DNA of 64,000 nt from Spirometra erinaceieuropaei (lineage: Eukaryota; Platyhelminthes; Cestoda; Diphyllobothriidea; Diphyllobothriidae): positions 923,992-987,991 of the forward strand of contig CACRXP010000113.1 in the NCBI GenBank assembly GCA_902702965.1, in the 5' to 3' direction. This document shows positions 13,490 through 25,056 of the stretch, piece after piece. The notes below the pieces were generated by a model. It made no database searches and was not told where the DNA came from. It worked only from the letters and a program-made list of their open reading frames with translations. Both the position numbers and the translations under genes were made by a program. How positions within the stretch are numbered: position 1 is the first letter of the stretch; each line of letters opens with the position of its first letter.

Positions 13490-13646
13490 CATTTAATGCA
13501 AGGATTGCCTGTTCGTCCACATGCCAGTTGGTAATAGCCTCAGTTTGATCACCTTTGCTAATTCCCGGCGTAATAATTACTCGACAATTTGAATCGTTGA
13601 TGCTGACAGCGCTGCCGCCAATTACTGTGTCCAGACAAACTGTCAA
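13490..13646 (-). pseudogene. Weak acyl/acetyl-CoA synthetase-like fragment (speculative)
   Basis: In the minus-strand frame starting at 13,646, the residues GGSAVSINDSNCRVIIT, then VDEQAILAL, resemble the stretch of AMP-forming acetyl-CoA synthetases that reads roughly GGFSA..., INDS, VVIT and VDEAL. The spacing is short by several residues, the glycine-rich segment is not kept, and nothing before or after it fits the family. A GTGAGC donor-like site follows at about 13,334 on the same strand. It could be an eroded exon or pure chance, and I favour chance unless a profile search agrees. Confidence 0.15.
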
Positions 13647-14804
13647 TCCAGAACATGGAAGTCGGTCTTTGCAAATGCTTGTCTACTGTGGACCGGCGAA
13701 GCACGATTCATGCGGCTCCCGCATATGCTAGAAAACAAACAGTCCGTCATTTCTAGAATATTGCTGTGAAAAGATAAGAAGAATGGGCGAAGAATTAACG
13801 TGATTATCCAAATGCAGGTTGGAAGGCGAGACAGGAGGGAGGGGTGGCATGCGAAAAATCGTCACGCGGAGCGGAAAGCCCATAGGCGAGCACTTCGAGG
13901 GGGAGGGGACGAGTTTCGAAGGTCGAACACCGGTCTGGAATAGGGATGGTGGGAGGGTTTGGGGATGAGGAAGCGACAATTACAGGAAAGATGTAGGTGA
14001 CACAGGCCCTTCTCCTAAAAAAGTTTGTCAGTCCGCGACAGTGATTGAGCGAAGTACGATTTCGACCTCTACACGACGCGAAAAGGAAGAGTGATTGAGG
14101 GAGTCAACCACCTCAGCAACGTCACAATCACCTGGATGTTTGAGGGGTCAGGATAAAGAGGCAAGGGAAGAAGGAAGGTGTGAATGCTACGGAGTGGGGT
14201 TACCAGGATGCGGACCAACGGTTGGGAGGGGACATCTGCAGTGACGGACCAGCGAGGAGGAGACGACGGACGAGTGGGTTACGGCGTTACTGCAAACGGT
14301 GACGCCGAAATCGAAGGTACTACAAAGGAAAGATGAGGCAGACAATAAGTCTACTGAGAGTGAAAGGCTGAGTAGAAAATTTGCCTTGCTGCATTGAACC
14401 AAGAGGACCATCTAAACGGCCTGTTCTTGTAAGTGCTCTATTGAACTCCAGTTCATGAGGTTTAGAATGGTCGAACGTGGATGGTTCGCATGAGGCCGTT
14501 GAAAATGCCCCGTGACTGACCAAGTAATCTTGTGGTAAGAGAGATTGGGCCCTAGTCGCTTATCGTGTCAGCACATATGTTGTGAAATACCCAGGGTATA
14601 AGAGGAGTGCATACATTACTAAAAATTTTTAGCACCTGAAATGTGAAATCCCTCTAAGAATAGACTTTAAGGAAGATGTGATTTTTTAAGGATATTAATT
14701 AGTTAATTTTTGTTCGTCCTTCTTGAAGATTTGATTTCACTAGTATAAGTCGGCAGTAAACAACCTAGGATAGATGTTAACTAGACAAACATTCTTAACG
14801 TACC

Positions 14805-14843
14805 GATGGGTGGGGAGGGGTGGGGAGGGGTGGGTAGGGGTGG
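14805..14843 (+). repeat. G-rich minisatellite (GGGGTGGGGA-type)
   Basis: Short tandem units of GGGGTGGGGA, about four, give many runs of three or more G on the plus strand. That meets the simple G-quadruplex pattern. It lies in otherwise unassigned sequence. Confidence 0.8.
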
Positions 14844-17800
14844 CTTCCCTATTAGCCGTAAAGCGGACGACAACTTCGAGTTAGTCTCAGTTGTTTACAC
14901 GAAGATGATTAAATGCCACACAGGTGGAGAGCCTTCAACTTTAATTTCCAAGAGGAGCGATTGAACCGTTCTTTACAAACGTTCCAGACCCCTTCATAAA
15001 TAAAATCGTGTACTTTTACGTAAAGTGGGGCGTAGACTTGGCTGTGGAAAATAACTCTCACACATTTAGCCGCTGTTTTCGGAAAAGCTGGAAAAATACG
15101 ACGAATATGCGCCCTCACAAAGTGTCACACGAGAGTTGCGGCAAGCCTTATGGGGGCAGCAACACGTGGGGCATGGCCGCATGCCTAGGTACGGGCTCGT
15201 GCCGCGCCATCCACCTTCGACTACTCCACGCATCAGTTGGCGACCGGCTTGGAAAAAAATTGGGGCCTGTATGAGGGAAAATAGATCAAGGTAGACTCAA
15301 AAGGATTTCACTCAAACCACATCAAACACATATTCCTCACTGAAACCTTTAAACTATCACGGTATGCTAAAAGCCATGGCTTGGAAAGCTGAAAACTGAC
15401 AGAATAAATCGGTCCTCCCAAGACGACGATTCCGGTTGCAATTGCTCCTTCTTAAGGCGACCTATCTGACAGTCCCACCCAGATGGAGGCAGGAGTCGCT
15501 CCCTTTCATGTTTTTGTGTGAATAGCTGGTCGATCGAACATGGACCAGTTTGCGCATAGTTTTACTGCCTGCTGTAAAAATACCGTTCCCAGTTTTTTTA
15601 AGTTTACATGTGACGGTGGTTAGTCAGTTTCAGTCCCCTGATTTCTTGTCTCTGGCTGTTATCTCTTGGTCACCTGACCCGCTGTTCGACTTGTCGCTGC
15701 AGGATTTGGTGTGAGGGCAACAAACGTAACCTCGCATCAACGAAGGTTTGACGGTTAGACACAGGAATACGAACATCTCCATTAACATAGGTGGTATTGC
15801 GTTAAATCCTGTGAGGGATACCCACTTCTGTTTTCTATATCTAAACCAAACACCGACTCCAAATTTGACCCCAGACATAACGTAAATCCTAATCATAGTC
15901 TTCGTGGAATTTAGCGTAACGACGCCCGAATTATGTGGGGCACCTGTTCTCCTGTTCTTCCCGCTTAGCGTCTCACCTTAAGTGTTTCAGCATCGTTTAA
16001 CCGCTGAAGGGCACTCTGCAGTCTCATGCTCGGATGAAGTTTTCCTAGGCCTTCTGAACGTGTAACTCGTACGCTTGTTACCCACCAACGACCTATTGCA
16101 TGGAAATCCAAGGGATTGTATCTTAAGTGTTGCTTTTAAAAAGTCTTCTATGAGCTGCCGAGACTTGAGTGAAAATGTCTGAATAACCAAGATGCTTTAT
16201 AAATCGTTGTCTATCAGGATTGCAATCACCCTTCTAACCGGAGTCGGGATGTCTGGCAATTTATTTGCCCGCTTAAATGCTGTCATCAGCCGACCGATTT
16301 CGAAAAAGCTGACTCGTTTCCCTCCAAGGGATATGGAATCCTCTGAAATTACCCGACAGATTCGGCAATAAGAGTGCGTTTTGCGTTCACTGGGTATACC
16401 AGTTTAAGACATTTGTCGCAGTGCATTAGAAAACTAGTGCTGACTAATCGCAGTACCGAAAGTTATCTGTGGGTACCAGAACATTCAGCATGGAACAATG
16501 AATCTTGAAGGTTCACACAAGACAAACTTGCTTGAACGGAAATATCCAGCAGCACAGATAGATGCCGTTCCAATATTGTCGATTTGTCAACCTCTCTAAT
16601 TTAGTTAAGGCGATAACTTCCGTCTACATGGTCGCATGTTTACGGTCACACAGGTGCGAGCTTGGCTGAATATGTTTCTCATCCGTTTTATCTTTAAAAC
16701 CAAATACATTTGTCATAAGATGTTCGGAAGAAGTTTCTACACACAACGCACCAAGATAGCAGTGTTCAGTAATTGTCACTGAACACTCTTTCTGATCTAC
16801 CAGACCCCTCTAGTATTTTTAACGAGTATATACTGGCAGTTACAGCCAAACTGTGGAGTATTTCTCTAAAGGTCTGTTTGGCCCCAAGTCCTCCTATTTG
16901 TGCCCCGAGAACGCCATCAATATTCATGTGACGGTGTGGCATTCTGTGGCCTATGAACTTCCCGGAATACGGGTTTCGGGGTTGCACAGGACTCAAAGTA
17001 GAGTGGAAGTGAAAGGCCGAGTAAAACCTGACAACAATCTTGGACCGCTTTGTGGGGTTCCGTGCGTAAAATGAGCTTTATTTATAAGGGTCACGCCAGA
17101 TGAAACCTGTAGTCCGCAAGCGTGAGAGAAATGTGGCCATACAACGAAGAGACAAACTACTCCAAAAAATTGCCCTAACCCTGTAGACTACTGATGCCAC
17201 CAAGTTAACAGTGGTGTTATTTGATTACGCAGAAAACAAGGTGAAACATCAGCAGACAGATAGCCTGTCATCATCATGTTTTACGCCCAAAGCATTGCCT
17301 AGTCATCTAGTTACCTGAATCGTTTTACTATTGAATGCCTTTTAATTTTCCTGCAATCCTTTCCAACTGACTGGACTTATAAACTCCGTACTCCGTAATC
17401 TTTTCCTCGGAATCTAATCTTTTGTAGAATTGTATAATAAACCAGATAAAACGATCAAAGCATTCCTTTTTTCCTCTGTGTCGTCTTTCGTTCAATTATC
17501 TGTAGGAACTTTATTCCCTGTCAAAATATGCATATCGTCAGTGTCCTACTCACTGTGTAACTTGTTAACGAACTTAAAAGAACTTTATTGCCGACGCCGG
17601 TATCATTTATCTACCTGTACATTCTTCCGATTATCTGTGACCAGAATGTATTTCTGTGTTTTGTCCTCGTCGGGTGAGCTCCTAGATAGTTTTCAGCTTT
17701 GGGAATTTTAAAGGCACCCTCGTGATTAACAATGCAGCTAGCAATCCCCCTATTCATTGATGTCATTCGCGAAGTATGCGGTTGCTTTCATATTTCTTGC

Positions 17801-18229
17801 AGTTTATAATGAAATCTGAAAAGACCGTTCAGGGAGGCAGACGGGTTTGCTTTTCCTTTTCCTTCTTACCGCTTATGTGACGTTTGTTTGGGTGCTTTAA
17901 TAACGAGTGGATGGGCAGGTTTGATTTCAAAGTGTAGATATATTAGTAAACCTGTTTTTATAACAGACAACTTTCCGCGTTTTGAGTATAATTCCTGAGG
18001 CGGACAAGATTTCCTATGAAATTAGTTTACTAAATGCATGGTTTGGGCGTGGCTTTCACAACTTGAAATTAAGTTCCAAATTAGTGACAAACACGACAGT
18101 AATTAATTTGTACGTTGTTCTCATGTTGTATGCTCCCGGGTTGATGAAGATACACACAGACGTAAATCCGGCTGGAGTACTCCCCAACTCACTTCGCGGC
18201 CTATCTATAGATCAGAGGTTAAGTTACAA

Positions 18230-18965
18230 TGAATGTGTTATTCCATGAAATGTCAACCAAATTCTAAAATACGTTTTCAGTTCGAAAAGGTTATTTAGTT
18301 AGGATTGTAAAATTTATTATCAGGAAGTACAATCACTAAATATTTTAGTTACGACAGGAGGCTGGCTTTGGAACGAGCTGCTTATCGACCGTCTATGTAA
18401 ACCGCGTCCCCTAAAAACGACTGCTTACGGAGACGGACTCGCCCTCATTAAGCTTCGATGCCCTTTTAAACTTTTATATATTTTATAGAAACTATGCACA
18501 ACAATGTTACTTCTTTATCTCATTTGGTGACGAATCTCATCATTTTTAAATATTTTGCTTCACAAAAGTTCATTACCATGTTTTAAAAAGGTTACTTATC
18601 AGGAGATTTCCTATGACCGTGAAATGTCCAGTCGTACAGCATAGCATCAGAACATTTATAAATTGTGCTTACAAATTTGACGACATGGTCCACTTCCATT
18701 ACAGACGTTAATGAGCCCTGTACGTCTTCTTCACAATTGTCTGTAAAAGCATGTATCCTTCCTTGCCCGGAAAGTGTACAGCTTGCAGTTTCGAAGCCCT
18801 GAATTCAAGTTGAACGGCAAATCGGGATGAAAAGCTTTCGGGAATTGACAAATTTTAAAAGCGAAAGACACTCTTTCTTTAAGCATAAAATTTGCAAAAG
18901 ACATAAACTGCTACCAAAAGAACGAGAAAGAACACTTTGTATATGAATAGCTGAAGTAATATGCA
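18230..18965. mobile_element. Foldback MITE, degenerate copy lacking right end
   Basis: It begins with CATGAAATGTCAACC and continues with ATTTAGTTAGGATTGTAAAA, the family left arm. It then follows the family order through CCGTGAAATGTCCAG and a decayed centre (CCCGGAAAGTGTACAGCTTG) to about 18,965. The right terminal arm is missing; the PLE-B tail starts shortly afterwards. Confidence 0.7.
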
Positions 18966-19025
18966 TTACGAGATGATATGATGAAAGGAGGACGTCCGTC
19001 GGAAAAAAAATTATTACTCTTAAAT

Positions 19026-19056
19026 TTTCGAGTTGCTCGCACCAACCCTTCATCAG
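19026..19056 (-). ncRNA. Hammerhead-ribozyme-like motif in PLE-B 3' tail
   Basis: On the minus strand: CTGATGA (box 1), one extra A, stem II GGGTTG/CAACTC (6 bp with one G.T) closed by a 7-nt loop, then GAAA (box 2). The downstream continuation, with AAGAGTAAT and a T-run ending in C, matches the layout at 55,540. PLEs are known to carry minimal hammerheads in their terminal repeats. Cleavage activity is not shown by sequence alone. Confidence 0.65.
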
Positions 19057-19299
19057 CCGAAGTGAATAGTGAGAGATGGGATTGTCACACTGCCGATTGA
19101 GGCCGCAGACAGAGAAATAAGCATTCGACGTTGCAAACGGGAGATGTGCATCATGCCGTGATGGCTGCCGGAGGTGAGGATAGGTGTTGTGGGTCCCGGC
19201 TGTGGCTCACCTTGTTGGGGGGGGGGAGGGTAGGGAGGGAGGATTGTCGTGGCGGCGAGACCATCCATGTCCGCGCATGCATTAGCAATTGTTGTTCTT

Positions 19300-19785
19300 A
19301 AGGTGGGCGCAATTCAGTCCACCGCGATCGGAGAACCTCGTAGTGGACATCTAGGTCAACATGGCGGTTGATGCTGTCCGCACCGGAAGGCCAAACTTCG
19401 GGATTTCCCGTGCCTGTTTGGTGTTAACCATTGCGACCACTGCAGTAGCGTATAGATTGAAACGCCGGTCACAATCGAGAGAGTGCGCAAACACGAGAAA
19501 CAAGGGGTTGCGTCGGCGGATGGCCAGCTTGTGTTCATTAATACGAGTCCCAAGTTGTCGACTCGGGTGACTAATATAAACTCAACGGCAGTTCGCGTGC
19601 GGGATACGGTAAATGACGCTAGTTTGCTGTTCTTTTGGTATGGGGTGCTTTACCCGCGATAATGCTGCGCGTAAGGAGGACGCGGGCTTGTGGATAATAC
19701 AGATGCCAAACCGGTTTAATTTTCGAGTGATCGCTTCGAAAATTCCTTTCATGTAGGCCAAGGAAAAGTGTTTCCACTTCACCAT
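19300..19785 (-). pseudogene. PLE-B GIY-YIG endonuclease remnant
   Basis: The linker and N-terminal endonuclease residues (SVIYRIPHANC) are open from 19,785 to 19,582. After a stop and frameshift, the frame continues with RQLGTRINEHKLAIRRRN and a C-terminal part resembling ANTKQAREFLE. The glutamate in the INEH motif, equivalent to the catalytic Glu of GIY-YIG nucleases, is still present. The YIG half is eroded. The endonuclease would have nicked target DNA for priming; this copy cannot. Confidence 0.8.
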
Positions 19786-19883
19786 TTCTCTACCAGAACT
19801 CCGATCTTGTGGTTGCCTCTAACGCCTGAGACAGTTTTTCACGAAGCCAGTCGCACCGGAATCGGAATAATTGGTATGAGAAG

Positions 19884-20102
19884 TTACTCGCTGCTACAGT
19901 GCCGAGAGGTTCGGTGAAATAGAGTTCGGACGCAGCTTCTCTTGTGGCCCGTAGGATGGTTGCTCCCATAGTTTAGGATGATTTCGGCACTGGAGTCTTT
20001 TCTGTGGACGCTGGTTGCGAACTTTCCATCACTCGGTCTTTGTAAACTAACGTCAAGAAGAGGGAGGATGTCGCCTGCAGCTTCTTTGCGAGTGAATTGC
20101 AT
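19884..20102 (-). pseudogene. PLE-B reverse transcriptase C-terminal fragment
   Basis: This 72-codon open stretch corresponds to the segment of PLE reverse transcriptases just after the catalytic domain. It has the diagnostic run NYGSNHPTGHKRSCVRTLF. In intact elements this segment follows the YVDD-type active site and leads to the endonuclease. Here the active site is missing and the frame closes at 19,884, shortly before the linker resumes in another frame. Identification of the family is firm; the copy is inactive. Confidence 0.85.
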
Positions 20103-20309
20103 GGCGAGGAAGACAGCACTAAGACTGGTGCAGTCGTTTAACTTCGCGGGTTTTCAAGACAACGAAGATATTACCTATGTGTATGTCTCTCATATAGTAT
20201 ATATAAATTTACAAGGCTATTAAAAATCAATTGCAAAACCCCGTGAGAGTTAAATACTCAGTTTTTCGGAATACAGTTTATTCAGGCGATCGTTAAGAAG
20301 CTTATTCAA

Positions 20310-20445
20310 AAGGTTGCAGCCGGATGTGACTAGAACAGCTTAGCATTATGTAACATGATAGTTAGTATAATAACTCATTAAATTAGTTTTTTGTAGTTGA
20401 AAATGCATTTTCTGAATCTCAGTTAAAAATTTATAAGATAGCAAA
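20310..20445. mobile_element. Foldback MITE, right-arm fragment
   Basis: The order GCAGCCGGATG, then GCATTATGTAACATG, then GAAAATGCATTTTCTGAATC reproduces the right arm of the MITE just inside its end. The terminal bases have diverged. Confidence 0.5.
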
Positions 20446-23400
20446 TCAACTGTACGACTATTTCAAAAAAACTACTTTTTCCGTAATGTCTACAGTCTGC
20501 ACTGTCTAGCTCAAAAATAGAACCATTTTTACTGCCCTGACCAAAAGGTATGCTAATGGCTAATTAAAAGCTATTAATTTTCTCTTTCTAACGTGCTTTC
20601 ATATGGCTCTTACCGCGTTATGCCTACAGTATACACTAGGAAACTACTAGGTTGGAATAAATTGACCTCGCATGCATTAGAAAACGCAGTACGTACTATC
20701 TTCAGGTCAATGCCAAAGAACGTTTCTTTGTGATGCAGTCAGTAAAAGTCAATTAACGGGATCTGAAAACCACATGCAGACCAAGGTCCTTGTGGTTATT
20801 CCATCCTTTTTAGTGCATAATGTAATACTTCCCGCAACTCGACGTCCCCATCTTTCTACTCACCATTATCCAGCCAGGGTGTTCTTAACTGTAAGGGACC
20901 GTGAAAGTTTTCTCAGAACCTAAATTTTCATCTGTTCACAGCGATCTTGTTGTAACTTTCGTCTACAAAGAAATATCTTTTTACAATTGTTGGGTCAGTT
21001 GTCGTGCATGATAAAGGCTTGTCCTAAAGTTTCCTGCCTAGGGAGCGTGTTCGTTCACGTAAACAACGCTTCTTAGCAAAAAACAAAAGATGATTATTTG
21101 GTGTTTTTAACGCTCATCCGTGTCTTAAGCTACATTTGAGATCCGCAAACACGAATGCTCTAACGAAATAATGATTAACTTACTCCAGTCAAATTACTTT
21201 GGGATATTAGCCATTGTCCGTTTTATAACAATCTAACGAGAAAACGAAGACTTGGGGGTAAAATATTTAAGCTGGTTGCCACATTTCGAGCACATTTTAC
21301 GTGCTACACTAATAACAGAAGCGTCCTTGGTCTGGAAATTTTCATAAACATTATTTGTTCTCGTTTTTATGATTGTCCCCATTTGGCAGGCATCCGAAAG
21401 CTTTCGTATCGTCACATAGATACTTACACCGTTACTTATTGTCGTACCAAATAGGAGACCGCCGATTTCACAACCCGCCATCTCATTAGATTCAGTGAAT
21501 TCAACTCTTGGACGTAGAATACCCGTTTTATGCTAATTAAACATAATTTAAACCAAAAACGCTTTTCTTAAAAAATAAAATGAAGCTATTCGCATTGCCG
21601 TCTACGGCGGAAGCAATCTTCACATGAGTCACGTTTGGGTAATTGCCAGACAGATGTGTTACGTTCAACTGTTGCACGGCTCCAAATCAAAAGTCAGGTG
21701 GAAAGAGGTCAGCGAACAGCCAGTATAACGTCTGAGATGCAGTCCTGAATAGGACTGGCTTCAGCACAAACGGGAGACGTATCTGACTGGTAGTCAGTCA
21801 GAGAAGACCAACAATATATCGGTGTCAAGCCTGTAATAGGGAATGGATTAGTCAGGAGCGTCGTAGAAGATTTGAGCGGCGCGTATGATCGAATGTCAGA
21901 TCATGAGAATCGAATAAAAATTCGTAAGTTTGGCATGAGCAGTCGCAGTAAATTCAGCATTGCCTCTCGCTTTGGGACAAAAATGAGTTTTGGTGTCTCT
22001 GTAAATTTAGAATAGTGGCTGGGCAAACGCTATTTAAACCCTAATTTTGCTCCAGCGCTTGTGAACAGGGTCGCGTTGCGTTTATGTAGGAGCATAGGTT
22101 GCAGGGCCCACCATTATCTGTCCTACTCTCGGTTCTCGTTTACATTTTAAGGTTGTAGTATCTAGCCAGCCAGTGAATAATAATATTTCTATATTAATGA
22201 AAGTCCGAGCTGTGAAAACACTGTTTCTCCTGAAAATGATATACGGCCACCGTTTAGAATTTATCCAGCACTGTAACAAGCAAATTTACAGTTTTGGTCA
22301 TTGGCTACATGCCGTTCTGTTGATCTTTGAGAATAAGCGTATTTAAAGGCCCATCTGTTATTTCCTCGCCACCTACATACGGACTGTTTCCACACTAATA
22401 TCTGGGTAGGCACTCGAGAGGTTAGTGGGCAGTTATGATTTGATACAACTTTAAAATACACGTTATAGGGTTTTAAAAGGCACAGCCAATTAACCTTAAA
22501 AAATAAAAAATATCCTGACGTTGAGGATTGGTCAGATCGGCTTGGTCTAGACGGCAGTAGCAAATGAGCAAGCCACTATTTCAGTCAGTTGTCTATTCAT
22601 CGTGTGACGCACTTGGTCATCTGAAAAACGAATCAGTGAATGGGGCACCGTTGTTTTCTTAACGCTCACACTCAGTGAGATACGAAAAACCCTCCATCTT
22701 GCTACTTTGATCAGGTTGTTGGGGCCCGCTGCCAGACTCCCGACCATTGGCAGAATTATATGCCAAGGCACTTCAAAGGCCGAAAGTGACCCAGAGCACA
22801 TGTTATTGTTGTCGTCGTCGTCTTCTCCATTGTTTTCGCCGAAATCGTCGAACTTGTATTGTCTGCATTACTTCGCTCAAGGCCAGTCTGAGAACAACAT
22901 TATGCGGCATGTACATTTATTGCAAGCATGTGTGAGCGTACTAGCCGAGATACGTTTGGTCACTAATGCGTCTCGATTTTACTTAAACAGAAACTTGTGC
23001 TTAAGCTTCCACGTGGTTGCTTTGACACCGGATACGGTGATTTCCATGATTCTCGGCTTTACAGTTCATTCCCGACTTTAATAATCGAATGCCCTCTCAC
23101 TTGGTCAGCCTTATCAGATCTTTCCTAATGAAGGCTCTTGTCTACTCATCGAAGGATTTTCTGCTTAAAAACAAACACTTTGCCCACCGTCGACTCATAG
23201 TTTTTATGGAATTTGAGGTTTTCGTTCTCGTAAAACAAAATGAAGATCCGACAGTGCTGAAAAGGATCGAGAAGGTTACAAAATTGTAGCCGTTGTTAGT
23301 CGAACTTGGTGATTACAGGATTATTTGTAAGGTTTTATTTATAATGCTGTTTTATAGACGCACATTCAATCAGGGAGTTACCGCCAGTGCTTTGGCAATG

Positions 23401-24483
23401 CGTACTTTTCTAACGCGGAAGTGGTTTACGAAATTCCGATAATGAAGGGACCAATCTGAAACGCTTTGCTGGAAATGTGATAAATTAGAAAGGGAAGATA
23501 ATGTGAAAAGTGTAAATTCAACGGTTCCTTCAATCGGGAACAGAAACAGTATCCCTTACCTCCAGTTAGGTCTAGCCATGAGGCATGCGCTCACTGTTTT
23601 ATTTGCCGTTACATCGGCAAGAGTAAAGTGCATGAATTTTCATTTGGGAACTAAAGTAGCAAATACTTTTGGAAGTAAAAATGTGTAAGACCGCACCTCC
23701 GTTCGTTCGAGAACATGACTATAACGTGCCTCCATTGAGAAAGACTATATGTGTTGGGTGATGCGCTCTGAAACAGGCTTTACGCATTCAACTGTGAGTA
23801 CTGAAAGTCTGTAAAGATCTGCCATGACTTTTGGACGTCTAAAAAGCATCAAAGATAAAGAACAGCTCTTCTTTTGATTTGCTGTATATACTGAAAACTG
23901 CAGTATGTTAATAGACAATTAAAAGCCGAAATACTACCTCTACAGACAGCAACAATAAAGCTCCACTTTTCGTGCGATTACAGGCCGTTACAGAACTCCA
24001 GAGCGACGGACATTCGATTTCACTTACTATTTTTACCCTTACCTTGTGGTCGATCGTCAACTTCTCGAAACCCTACCTCATTATTTTTTCCGGTTTTCAA
24101 ATTCCCCAACTACAAAATCAAGCAAATATTTCTTTGTCCAAAACTGACGATAAGGCAAGATAAAAGAAACTTTGCATGCAAGGACAAGTTAAAACATCAT
24201 ATCCCAGCATGAATGGATCACCCAACTTGAGAAAAGCAGTTTTTTTACACCGTCCTTATATTATACTGAAGTAATCACGTCAAAAATACCGTACCGATAG
24301 TTGACTTAACTTACGTAGCTGCGACCCGTATCAATTGGGCTCTGCTGTGTCATTTTTGCTTGAAACCATTGCCTTCTAAACATAAGTTTAGGCTAATCTA
24401 TCACGGGCCGCATTTTTGTTATGAGTGATTATCACTGAATTGTGGCACGATTAGTGTTAGGATGAGCATGTCATATGTTTTAG
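20446..24483. other. Unassigned stretch
   Basis: No supported gene or repeat. Overlapping opposite-strand frames at 22,261-23,081 (up to 124 codons) have no domain, and a short GTC/GTT trinucleotide run near 22,808-22,822 lengthens them. Confidence 0.4.
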
Positions 24484-25023
24484 ATTAACCAAAAAGCGTT
24501 CTTGCACCTTATTACATTGATATTCCTCCTTCTACCAGTGTATTCTATTCTGGCTAAGTCAATATTCATACCTGAAAAGTGGGAGTTGGATTATATTTGC
24601 CGTTCGCCTATCAAACACGTTTTTAAAAACATGTACCCCGATGGGCAGTGTCAAATTTCTTTGTCGCACAGTTACAGTGAGCGGAGCTTGCCAGATACTA
24701 ATTTCTCAAAATCGGAGAACAAGGTAACGTTTTGTAATTTTTCTGGGTGTAGTCGCCTCCCATCCGTGAATGTTTCAACAGGCACTGACTACTGCGCACG
24801 CAACATTCCAGCTGTTGCCGAACTAATCCGAGTAAGCCATAGGTGGTTTCAGCAAACAGCAAAAAATGAGACCCATCCGCCGGAAAGTGTCAGAATGAAA
24901 TCACCTCCGTGTACAGGGGAGACGTTAGCACAACATCAATCCGGTAATAGAAGCAGCACTCTGCGGGCATTCAGCAAGTTTAAGCTCTTAATCCGGGCAA
25001 AGGATATGAAGTCTGTTCTGTAA
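24484..25023 (+). CDS. Candidate terminal exon of a secreted cysteine-containing protein (unrecognised)
   Basis: This is the longest open frame in the window, about 180 codons from a possible acceptor (TATGTTTTAG, AG at 24,482-24,483) to TAA at 25,021. I see no ATG start, so it would need an upstream exon. The first residues form a hydrophobic leader (LITLIFLLLPVYSILA) like a signal peptide or membrane anchor. The rest is polar with six cysteines and five N-X-S/T sequons (NFSK, NFSG, NVST, NETH, NRSS), as expected of an extracellular protein. AATAAA follows 28 bases after the stop. I do not recognise a family. A chance frame of this length is possible in 64 kb, and the polypyrimidine tract before the acceptor is weak. 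Confidence 0.35.
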   Translation: MNQKAFLHLITLIFLLLPVYSILAKSIFIPEKWELDYICRSPIKHVFKNMYPDGQCQISLSHSYSERSLPDTNFSKSENKVTFCNFSGCSRLPSVNVSTGTDYCARNIPAVAELIRVSHRWFQQTAKNETHPPESVRMKSPPCTGETLAQHQSGNRSSTLRAFSKFKLLIRAKDMKSVL

Positions 25024-25050
25024 ACCGGAGACTGTATCGTTAAAGAAAAT

Positions 25051-25056
25051 AATAAA
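25051..25056 (+). promoter_or_regulatory. AATAAA polyadenylation signal candidate
   Basis: A canonical hexamer 28 bases beyond the stop codon of the 24.5-25.0-kb frame. It supports a terminal exon only weakly, because AATAAA is common in AT-rich DNA. Confidence 0.35.

Larger units (their letters stand above)
12746..18229. other. Unassigned stretch, partly GC/purine-rich
   Basis: No gene is firmly supported. The segment 13,800-14,450 is rich in G and A on the plus strand, which creates long but low-complexity minus-strand frames (proline-rich at 13,728-13,979). A weak similarity at 13,490-13,640 (-) and a G-rich minisatellite at 14,805-14,843 are listed separately. Frames around 15,008, 16,766 and 17,430 are unrecognised. 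Confidence 0.4.
19020..20160 (-). mobile_element. Penelope-like element, family B (5'-truncated, decayed)
   Basis: Read on the minus strand the element shows, in order, three coding remnants. First is the end of the reverse transcriptase (LLDVSLQRPSDGKFATS, then NHPTGHKRSCVRTLFHR, at 20,102-19,884). Next comes the linker into the endonuclease (FEAITRKLNRFGICIIHKP, then PIPKEQQTSVIYRI, at 19,785-19,582). Last is the GIY-YIG body in a shifted frame (GTRINEHKLAIRRRNPL). A non-coding 3' tail ends with a hammerhead-like motif at 19,026-19,056. Catalytic reverse transcriptase motifs lie upstream and are absent, which is typical 5' truncation. Stops and frameshifts separate the pieces, so no protein can be made. 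Confidence 0.85.

Noticed and set aside
22261..23081. Overlapping frames of 84-124 codons on both strands.
   Set aside because: They are mutually antisense, have no domain I recognise, and are lengthened by a GTC/GTT trinucleotide run. Coding potential could not be supported.
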